From: Deltaproteobacteria bacterium
Lineage (GTDB): Bacteria > Desulfobacterota > Binatia > Binatales > Binataceae
Direction of reading: 5' to 3'
Assembly (NCBI GenBank): GCA_021786815.1
Contig: JAJYMR010000258.1
Span: 1-10,690 of the forward strand
Length of the DNA stretch: 10,690 nucleotides
Shown: positions 1 to 5,950 of the stretch, piece by piece
Position numbering within the stretch: the stretch's first letter is position 1
Layout of the letters: the number at the start of each line of letters is the position of its first letter
Notes under the pieces: model-generated
Seen by the model: the letters and a program-made list of their open reading frames with translations, nothing else
Databases searched by the model: none
What the model was told of the DNA's origin: nothing
Made by a program: the position numbers and the translations under genes

Positions 1-546
1 GACGAGCACGCCGCCAGCCGCGAACCAGCACAGCGCGAGCAACCCGACGCCGCGGTCCGCGATGACTGAAGCGAACGCCCTTCGGATCGACTTACAGCGC
101 TTTCCGAGGTACAGGGCGCGCGCAGTATCCCCGCCGATCAGCCCCGGAACGAAGAGGTTGGTGAACATCCCGATGAAGTAATAGGAGAAGAAATCAGCGA
201 AGGACGCTCGAACCGCGACGAGTGCCGCCAGCAGTCGCCAGCGGTACGCGGAAAGCGCCTGCCCGGCCACGTACAGAAGGCTCGCGGCGAGAAAATACAG
301 TGGCCGCTCGTGCTCCAGCACTTGCAGGATCGACCGCGCGTCGTAGCGCCAGAGTAAAAACGCGATCAAGCCGGCGCCGAGTCCGAGGCGCAGAGCAAAA
401 CCGCGGTACGGATGGCGCGGGCGCGCCCTAACCATCGGATTTTCGCGCGCCGCAGGCTTGGCCCCGGCCGCGTGCGGACCTGGCGACGAATCCCCGGACT
501 CGCTATCGCCAGCGCAAGCGGCATCAACGCGGTTCCATCGAGTCAT
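1..546 (-). CDS. Flippase-like membrane protein, UPF0104 / LPG synthase TM-region family (3' part cut off by window edge)
   Basis: This frame has no stop codon before the left edge, so only the first 182 residues are visible. An Arg/Pro-rich N-terminal tail is followed by a hydrophobic segment (about residues 64-82), a second around 101-115, and then the stretch SYYFIGMFTNLFVPGLIGGD, which continues into RALYLGKR and a hydrophobic segment after ASVIADRG. This F-x-N-x-F-x-P-G-x-x-GGD...R-A pattern is the hallmark I know from the lysylphosphatidylglycerol synthase transmembrane-region family (UPF0104, AglD-like). Those are inner-membrane proteins of about 300-340 residues often found with glycosyltransferases and lipid-modifying enzymes. 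The start at 546 is the only ATG after the upstream stop near 610-612. ATG 435 is an alternative that removes a low-complexity tail, and neither has a clear ribosome binding site. It is divergent from the glycan-type cluster to its right. Family assignment is strong; the substrate is unknown. Confidence 0.85.
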   Translation of the reverse strand, partial: MTRWNRVDAACAGDSESGDSSPGPHAAGAKPAARENPMVRARPRHPYRGFALRLGLGAGLIAFLLWRYDARSILQVLEHERPLYFLAASLLYVAGQALSAYRWRLLAALVAVRASFADFFSYYFIGMFTNLFVPGLIGGDTARALYLGKRCKSIRRAFASVIADRGVGLLALCWFAAGGVLV

Positions 547-690
547 TTGCGCAACAACGCTATTTGGGGATTGGTCCCCTGGCCTCGTATTGGACCAGTT
601 CGGCGGGCGTTAGAACCCGCTCGGCTCTCGCATGAACCAGCGGCATCCCGCGCATCGCCATTCACCGCACGCCCTTGCTAGGCGCCTCGC

Positions 691-746
691 CTTTTTGTGC
701 CCTTTTCTTTACTTGATTTGACTTAATATTACAACCTTGTCACACT
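691..746. promoter_or_regulatory. AT-rich divergent intergenic segment with promoter-like sequence
   Basis: The 288-base gap between the divergent genes (547-834) is mostly GC-rich, but about 691-746 is distinctly AT-rich. It holds TTGACT at 718-723 and TAATAT at 724-729, a good -10-like hexamer readable on either strand. No -35/-10 pair with ideal 16-18 base spacing is evident, so no start site is assigned. Promoters for both the flippase-like gene (leftward) and the glycosyltransferase block (rightward) are expected here by position. The rest of the gap shows nothing recognisable. Confidence 0.3.
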
Positions 747-834
747 GCGACGCATTGGATGTTTCGTGGGGCGTTTTGGCCGCCGCTTCGCAACCTGACC
801 GCCCGGGCAGCCGCGGTCATCGCCGGGCAACACC

Positions 835-1794
835 GTGAGACGACCAACCAAGAACGGAGTTCGCCGCGAACCAATCAGATTCGCGATGGGCATCATGGCT
901 CATAACGAGGGGGCGAACCTGGGCCGTCTCCTTGAGAATGTTGTTTCGCAGCGGATGGACGCCGCGACGCTCACCCAAATCGTCGTTGTGGCCAGCGGCT
1001 GCACCGACGATACGGAAGCCATCGTCAAAGCATGGGCGAAGCGGGAACCACGGATTCACCTTCTGGTACAGGAGTGCCGCGAGGGAAAGGCGTCGGCGGT
1101 GAATTACTTTCTCTCCCACACCCGGGAGAAGATATTAGTCCTCTGCAGCGCCGACCTGGTGCCGGCGAGCGACGCGATAGAGAAGGTTGTGGCTCCGTTT
1201 GCCGACCCCGAAGTAGCCATGACTTCGTGCCGGCTCGTGCCGACCAATGATCCGAACCGGTTCATGGGTTTCGCCGCGCATCTGCTCTGGAACCTGCATC
1301 ATCTGATTAATCTTATCGATTTCAAGGCCGGAGAACTCATAGCATTCCGACGAATCTTCGAGCGCATTCCGCGTCGCACCGCCGTCGATGAAGCAAGCAT
1401 TGAGTCGATAATCCGCGGACAGGGATACACTGTTCAATATGTCGGCGCGGCAGTCGTTTACAACAAGGGTCCCGACACGATTGACGACTTCATTCGTCAG
1501 CGCCGCCGTATCTACGCGGGGCACCTGGCCTTGCGCGACAATGTGGGCTATCGCGTCGCCACGCTGAACGGCATCAACATCGTAAGACTCGTGATACGCC
1601 ACCTTGACCGGCGCCCCCGTGCGTTCCTTTGGACATGGGCCGTAGCCACCCTCGAGGCATACGGGCGCTTCCTCGGATGGTATGACTACAAGCGCAGGCG
1701 CGACCATTCGATATGGCAAATCGCCGGCACGACCAAGCGGCCGGACACATCGGCTATAGAGCAGCCAGCCAACGGACACGTTAGTTTCAAATGA
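835..1794 (+). CDS. Family 2 glycosyltransferase (GT-A fold)
   Basis: A 319-residue inverting GT2-type enzyme, expected to transfer a sugar from a nucleotide donor. The first strand plus nucleotide-binding loop is IRFAMGIMAHNEGANLGRLL (residues 14-33). VVASGCTDDT follows at 51-60, REGKASAVN at 82-90, and the metal-site region ILVLCSADLVP at 100-110, where only one aspartate of the usual DxD remains. VDEASIE at 184-190 is a plausible acceptor/base region and RQRRRIYAGH at 221-230 matches the QxxRW-like position. The C-terminus has one hydrophobic stretch (about 263-283), so the enzyme is probably membrane-associated rather than multispanning. GTG 835 is the only start codon after the in-frame stop at 796-798; ATG 886 would delete part of the first strand. 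Its stop overlaps the next start (ATGA), implying translational coupling to the radical SAM gene. Ile codons include an unusually high share of ATA (7 of 24 by hand count). Donor and acceptor cannot be inferred. Confidence 0.9.
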   Translation: MRRPTKNGVRREPIRFAMGIMAHNEGANLGRLLENVVSQRMDAATLTQIVVVASGCTDDTEAIVKAWAKREPRIHLLVQECREGKASAVNYFLSHTREKILVLCSADLVPASDAIEKVVAPFADPEVAMTSCRLVPTNDPNRFMGFAAHLLWNLHHLINLIDFKAGELIAFRRIFERIPRRTAVDEASIESIIRGQGYTVQYVGAAVVYNKGPDTIDDFIRQRRRIYAGHLALRDNVGYRVATLNGINIVRLVIRHLDRRPRAFLWTWAVATLEAYGRFLGWYDYKRRRDHSIWQIAGTTKRPDTSAIEQPANGHVSFK

Positions 1795-3323
1795 ACTCGA
1801 TGGCTCAGGTCCTGGCGCGCGTTCCCCTCTTCACGCTGTACCGCCGGATTGGCCGGCCCCGGATGCTCCCGCTCAACCTTACACTCTCACCCTCTCCGAA
1901 ATGCAATTCCCGATGCCTCACCTGCAACATCTGGATGAAGCGCGAGGACGAGTTGACGCTCGATGAGTGGGACAGGATTCTCGCCTCTTTGGGACGGGCT
2001 CCATATTGGTTCACGATCAGCGGCGGCGAGCCCCTGATGTACCCGCACATCGTTGAGCTCGCCCAGTTGGCGTACAAGCACTGCCGGCCCGGCGTCATCA
2101 ATATACCCACCAACAGCATCCTTTCCTCCATTCCCGAGAGGGTGGAACGCATCGCGCGTTCATGCCCCGACAGCCATTTGATCGTCAACCTGTCGCTGGA
2201 CGGAGTCGGCGAGAAGCACGACCTCATACGTGGCATTCCGGGCAACTTCGACAAGTTCGAGCGCCGGCTGGAACAGCTCCTCAGCCTTCGGAACAGCCTG
2301 CGCAACCTGACAGTGGGTATCCACTCCGTTATCTCGCGCTTCAACGTTCATGACGTGGACGAGCTTATCGGCTACGCCGATCGTTCCGGCGTGGATCAGT
2401 TCATAACCGAGATCGCCGAACCGCGCATTGAGTTGGACACCGTGGGACTACATATCACGCCCAGTGCCGCCGACTACGGAGAGGCCGTCGAGCGCGTCAT
2501 CGCATACGCGAAGGGAAAGCGCTTCCGCGGGATGGCGAGATTCACCGAGGCGTTGCGCATCGAATACTACAAACTGGTCAGGCGCATCCTGGAGGAGAAG
2601 GACCAGGTGATCGATTGCTACGCAGGCTGGATCAGCGCCCAGATTTATTCGGACGGCACGGTCTGGCCCTGCTGCGTGCGCGCCGACAACCTCGGAAATC
2701 TGCGCGACTACGGTTATGACTTCAAGAGGATCTGGTTCGGCGAGGAGATCGCGAAGGTACGCCGCAGCATCGCCGCAAAGGAATGCCATTGCACGCTGGC
2801 CAACGCCTCGTACACCAACCTTCTGCAAAACGTCCCTGCACTGGCGCGAGCAAGCGCCAACCTGCTTCGGATGCCGGCGAATCCAGCTTCCTCTGGTATC
2901 GAGAACAATACTTCCGCCGGCACCGCCGCGACCTCGCGGAAAAATCTTCGGGCCGCGCCGGAGACATCCGGCATCCGGGCCGACTCCAACGACGCCTTTC
3001 CCTGGCTCAACGGCTTCCAGCATCGGACAGAAAAGCGGGAGCACTACGCTGAAGAAGCCTTGGCGGCCTACAAGTTGGGGATCAAGGCCCGGGGCGCCGT
3101 TGCAGGCGTAACCATTCAAACGGGACCGGATTGCTGTGAAGCCGCTCGCCGCCTTGCACCCGGCAGGACCTATCGACCCGAGCAAGCTCCGCATTTGCCG
3201 CTTCCCGACTGTCCACAGGGGCGGCGCTGCGGTTGTGTGTATCGGCCGGTGATGAATTACCAGGAAGCCGAGGAACGCTCAGCCGGCGTTCCAGGCGTCG
3301 CGATGGCCAAGGCGAAGCCGTGA
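1791..3323 (+). CDS. Radical SAM/SPASM-type protein with cysteine-rich C-terminal extension
   Basis: The N-terminal half is a classic radical SAM core. CNSRCLTC (Cys38, Cys42, Cys45; CxxxCxxC) binds the 4Fe-4S cluster that cleaves S-adenosylmethionine, SGGEP is at 77-81, and SLDG at 135-138 is a typical later-strand motif. Residues about 276-340 look like a SPASM/twitch auxiliary-cluster region: Cys276, then YSDGTVWPCC (Cys294, Cys295), LGNLRDYGYDFKRIW and CHC (Cys332, Cys334). After a low-complexity linker (about 355-415) a third part carries Cys448-Cys449, Cys474, Cys480 and Cys482, with the motif LPLPDCPQGRRCGC before a YRPVM segment; this looks like a small metal-binding module. At 510 residues it is longer than the usual 330-400 of such enzymes. 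The start ATG overlaps the glycosyltransferase stop and the stop overlaps the next start. The family is used in peptide, sugar and lipid modification, so the neighbours suggest a glycan or lipid substrate. The reaction is unknown. Confidence 0.9.
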   Translation: MNSMAQVLARVPLFTLYRRIGRPRMLPLNLTLSPSPKCNSRCLTCNIWMKREDELTLDEWDRILASLGRAPYWFTISGGEPLMYPHIVELAQLAYKHCRPGVINIPTNSILSSIPERVERIARSCPDSHLIVNLSLDGVGEKHDLIRGIPGNFDKFERRLEQLLSLRNSLRNLTVGIHSVISRFNVHDVDELIGYADRSGVDQFITEIAEPRIELDTVGLHITPSAADYGEAVERVIAYAKGKRFRGMARFTEALRIEYYKLVRRILEEKDQVIDCYAGWISAQIYSDGTVWPCCVRADNLGNLRDYGYDFKRIWFGEEIAKVRRSIAAKECHCTLANASYTNLLQNVPALARASANLLRMPANPASSGIENNTSAGTAATSRKNLRAAPETSGIRADSNDAFPWLNGFQHRTEKREHYAEEALAAYKLGIKARGAVAGVTIQTGPDCCEAARRLAPGRTYRPEQAPHLPLPDCPQGRRCGCVYRPVMNYQEAEERSAGVPGVAMAKAKP

Positions 3324-4282
3324 TGCCAACAGAGCCACTCATAGTCGTTGTCGGAGCGGATGGATTCGTGGGTGGGGGCCTCGCAACTGCGCTTCAGGCG
3401 CAACGAGTCGTTTACGGCCCAATCCAAAATGGCGAGACGCACATCAAGCAGGCCGAAGCGCTGCTAAAGCGCGCCGACATCATCGTCAACTGTGGGGGCT
3501 TTCGAGTGCAGATGGGCTACGACTATGGCGATTATCGGCGCTCGCACGAGGGAGCAACTTCCGCCTTCGTTCCATGGATTAGAAAAGGAGCCGTGTTGCT
3601 TCACATCTCCAGCGCATCAGTGCTCGGCAAGGGATATGGACTGGGTAACCATTCGTCACCCAACCCGACGACCTTTCCATCGGCGGCCTACGCGTGCGCG
3701 AAATTCGAAGAGGATTGCTATTTGGAGAAGATGTCCGCGCAATGCTCCTTCCGTGTCGTCTTTTTGCGCCCCGCCGTCCTCTATTCGCAAGAAGGCAGTG
3801 GCATGGTGGATATGCTGCTCAAGCTGGCCCGCCGCCGAATCACGCTTTGCCTGTATCCGCGCGACGCGCGCCATCATCTGGCACACATGGATCTGCTGAC
3901 TGACGTGGCGCGGCGCGTTATCGAGCGCGATGGCCTGCCCAACCTGAGTCGCCTTGTCGTGGCGGATCCCTATACTGTTACCAATCGTGAATTGGACGCG
4001 ATGATTCGCCGAGCGCTGGGAGGGGCCGCGATGCGCATACCAGCGCCCGCTCACTGGGTGAGCACCCTGCTCCGCCATTCCCTTCGCTCCCGAAACCCCA
4101 GACTCGATATCCGGACCTTGGGCGAGATTTTCGGCGTAATCGCCATGGATACTGTCTATGATCCATCAGAAACCTTTCGCCTGCTTGACATCGATCCGTC
4201 GCGATACTCACTCGACAAGACCCTGAAGCCCGTGATCGAGCAGGCCCTGCAACCCTCCATTCGGCGAGCGCTTCGGGGTTGA
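3323..4282 (+). CDS. NAD-dependent epimerase/dehydratase family protein (extended SDR), first of two
   Basis: A 319-residue extended short-chain dehydrogenase. The dinucleotide-binding loop is GADGFVGG (GxxGxxG at residues 11, 14 and 17). HISSASVLGKG (94-104) supplies the active-site serine region, and Tyr123/Lys127 in YACAK form the YxxxK catalytic pair. FLRPAVLYS is the usual substrate-loop segment. The family performs epimerisation, dehydration or oxidoreduction of nucleotide sugars or related alcohols and ketones with NAD(P). I place the start at ATG 3323, which overlaps the radical SAM stop (TGATG). The frame is open 30 codons further upstream, but that stretch has no family similarity and lies inside the radical SAM reading frame. 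The stop overlaps the second dehydrogenase the same way. Sequence differs greatly from the second SDR, so this is not a recent duplication. Exact reaction unknown. Confidence 0.88.
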   Translation: MPTEPLIVVVGADGFVGGGLATALQAQRVVYGPIQNGETHIKQAEALLKRADIIVNCGGFRVQMGYDYGDYRRSHEGATSAFVPWIRKGAVLLHISSASVLGKGYGLGNHSSPNPTTFPSAAYACAKFEEDCYLEKMSAQCSFRVVFLRPAVLYSQEGSGMVDMLLKLARRRITLCLYPRDARHHLAHMDLLTDVARRVIERDGLPNLSRLVVADPYTVTNRELDAMIRRALGGAAMRIPAPAHWVSTLLRHSLRSRNPRLDIRTLGEIFGVIAMDTVYDPSETFRLLDIDPSRYSLDKTLKPVIEQALQPSIRRALRG

Positions 4283-5271
4283 TGGGTGCCGGCATGCGAG
4301 TGTTCGTCACCGGCGCCACCGGTTTTCTGGGAGGCGCATTCGCTCGGGCCCTGGCCAGGCAAGGAGCCGAGATTCATGCGCTTTTTCGAAAGGCGTCCGA
4401 TCGCGGGTCACTGGAAGACGTTCGAATCGCCTGGCACGAATGCGACATCACCGATGCGAAAGGCCTGAGCGGCCTGTTTGACGGTGCACAATGGATCATC
4501 CACGCTGCAGGTCTGCTCGGCCGGCCGGGCCTGCCGGAGAGCGTGCTTCACAGCGTAAACGCCGACGGCACGGCCAACGTGATGGCGGCGGCGTTTGCCA
4601 CAGGAGCCAAACCCAGGGTTTTGCACGTCAGCAGCCCCGGAATTCTCGGACCGACCGGTCCGGAACCGGCGACCGAAAAAGCCCCACTCGCGCCGACCAA
4701 TGCCTATGAGCGCAGCAAGGCGGCGGCCGAGACGATCGCGCTGACGTTTGCCGCAAAGGGACTCCCGATGGTCGTCGCGCGGCCGGGTTTCATCTACGGA
4801 CCCGGAGATCGTCAAGTTCTTCGGCTCTTCAGAGCGATTCGGGATGGCCGTTTCTTTTACATCGACGCGGGCAGACATCTCTGTCAGCCGACTTTTGTCG
4901 CTGACGCGATCGACGGGATGCTCGCCTGCCTGCGCCGAGGAAGCAACGGCGGCGTCTACAATATCGCTGGGCCGCGCCCGGTGACATTCCGGGAGTTGGT
5001 CAAGACAATCGCCGATGCGCTGGGAGTGCGTCCGCCCCGATGGAGCCTTCCCCGCCCGCTCGCGACGCTCGCGGCCACCGGGCTGGAGGCTTTCGGCTAT
5101 GCAATCAGCCGGCCCCCGCCACTGGCCCGTAGCAGCGTTGACTTCTTCTCCGATGATCGCGTCGTTTCCTGGCAAAAGGCCTATCGCGAGATCGGCTATG
5201 ACCCGGCGTACGACCTGGCAGCCGGCGTTACGGCTACCGTGACATGGTATCGCGAACACGGATGGCTATAG
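4282..5271 (+). CDS. NAD-dependent epimerase/dehydratase family protein (extended SDR), second of two
   Basis: A 329-residue extended SDR with a textbook signature: VTGATGFLGG (GxxGxxG at residues 11, 14 and 17), an acidic patch ECDITD (53-58), IIHAAG (72-77), HVSSPGILGP (115-124), catalytic YERSK (Tyr142/Lys146) and RPGFIYGPGD (168-177). It belongs with nucleotide-sugar epimerases, dihydroflavonol-reductase-like and 3-beta-hydroxysteroid-dehydrogenase-like enzymes; hopanoid-cluster sugar epimerases also look like this, but I see no specific evidence for hopanoids. ATG 4282 overlaps the previous stop (TGATG). ATG 4294, directly before RVFVTGATG, is an equally sensible start, and TTG 4279 is possible. 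Two SDRs in series suggest two successive redox or epimerisation steps on one pathway intermediate. Confidence 0.88.
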   Translation: MGAGMRVFVTGATGFLGGAFARALARQGAEIHALFRKASDRGSLEDVRIAWHECDITDAKGLSGLFDGAQWIIHAAGLLGRPGLPESVLHSVNADGTANVMAAAFATGAKPRVLHVSSPGILGPTGPEPATEKAPLAPTNAYERSKAAAETIALTFAAKGLPMVVARPGFIYGPGDRQVLRLFRAIRDGRFFYIDAGRHLCQPTFVADAIDGMLACLRRGSNGGVYNIAGPRPVTFRELVKTIADALGVRPPRWSLPRPLATLAATGLEAFGYAISRPPPLARSSVDFFSDDRVVSWQKAYREIGYDPAYDLAAGVTATVTWYREHGWL

Positions 5272-5327
5272 TCGCCGAGCATGGCGGCGCCGCATGGCGA
5301 AGTATTTCTATTCTCCTATGGGCTGGC

Positions 5328-5333
5328 GGGAGG
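5328..5333 (+). promoter_or_regulatory. Shine-Dalgarno site deciding the SnoaL-like gene start
   Basis: GGGAGG lies 8 bases before ATG 5342. The upstream in-frame ATG at 5294 has no comparable site, so 5342 is the preferred start. Confidence 0.7.
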
Positions 5334-5341
5334 GTGACAAT

Positions 5342-5869
5342 ATGCAAGCAGAGCGAGACGACGACCGAGGGTTGGTGCGAAGCCGAGTTGTTCAGGAACA
5401 TCTCCGCTGTGAGTGCGCGCATGACCTCGAAGGTATCCTCGATACAGTCGGCATGGAGACCCGGTTTGACGACGAGGCATGGGGCATCCATCGTATGGGC
5501 CACGACGAGGCGCGCTCGCGTTACCGGGACCTGCTCGAAGCCATTCCCGACATCCATAACGAACTAGTCCGTTGGTACATAACTGACGACGCGGTGGTTG
5601 CTGAGGAAGTCATGAGCGGGACACACACGGGCACCTGGCGGGGCTTGCCGGGCACCGGCAGGCGTATCAGGTTGCCCGTGTGTGTGATTTATATTTTCGA
5701 TGAGCACGACAGAATCGGTGTCGAGAGAGTCTACTATGACCGATCCACGCTGCTCAGGCAGCTTGGCCTGTTCTGGGATCCCGCGACGCTGGTGGGTCGT
5801 GTCATAACTGTGCTCACTCATCCGCTCACGTTTGCGCGGGCATTTGGGCGCAGGCTATTCGTAAAGTAA
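5342..5869 (+). CDS. SnoaL-like (NTF2-fold) polyketide cyclase/ester-hydrolase-like protein
   Basis: A 175-residue cytoplasmic protein with the look of the SnoaL/NTF2-like superfamily: an N-terminal helical part, WYITDDAVVAEEVMSGTHTG (about 78-97), then TWRGLPGTGRRI, VCVIYIFDEHDRI and ERVYYDRSTLLRQLGL. The pair G-x-x-x-G-T-G-R plus Y-D-x-x-x-L-x-x-Q-L-G is typical of the SnoaL-like subgroup. Members are small cone-shaped alpha-beta barrels acting as cyclases, isomerases, epoxide hydrolases or non-catalytic binding proteins. About 30 residues rich in hydrophobic and basic amino acids follow the domain and may form a membrane-facing helix. The gene starts 70 bases after the second SDR with its own ribosome binding site, so it can be translated independently although it is probably on the same transcript. 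In this context it may process or bind a pathway intermediate. The specific role is unknown. Confidence 0.75.
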   Translation: MQAERDDDRGLVRSRVVQEHLRCECAHDLEGILDTVGMETRFDDEAWGIHRMGHDEARSRYRDLLEAIPDIHNELVRWYITDDAVVAEEVMSGTHTGTWRGLPGTGRRIRLPVCVIYIFDEHDRIGVERVYYDRSTLLRQLGLFWDPATLVGRVITVLTHPLTFARAFGRRLFVK

Positions 5870-5935
5870 ACTCGGGAGCTCGGCGGTGCCGTCAGTCAAC
5901 TCGAACAAAGCGCCCGCGTGGCGGCTGCCGGGTGT

Positions 5936-5942
5936 AAGGAGG
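5936..5942 (+). promoter_or_regulatory. Shine-Dalgarno site deciding the GT39 gene start
   Basis: AAGGAGG is a perfect anti-16S match, 8 bases before ATG 5951. GTG 5918 lies upstream of it and ATG 5945 is only 2 bases beyond it, so 5951 is the best start. Confidence 0.75.
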
Positions 5943-5950
5943 GAATGCCC

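Noticed and set aside
1135..1779. Long open frame (214 codons) on the minus strand opposite the glycosyltransferase
   Set aside because: It is a shadow of the real gene: the plus-strand frame has clear GT2 motifs, while this translation has no recognisable domain.
3233..3322. Thirty-codon in-frame extension upstream of the first SDR, starting at ATG 3233
   Set aside because: It lies wholly inside the radical SAM reading frame and resembles no SDR N-terminus. The TGATG junction at 3321-3325 places the start right before the nucleotide-binding strand.
4408..5259. Long open frame (283 codons) on the minus strand opposite the second SDR
   Set aside because: High G+C content leaves long antisense frames open. 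The plus strand encodes an obvious SDR, and the antisense product shows no domain or ribosome binding site.
5273..5289. Hairpin CGCCG/CGGCG between the second SDR and the SnoaL-like gene
   Set aside because: A five-pair stem is expected by chance in GC-rich sequence and there is no U-tract, so it is not evidence that the operon ends here.
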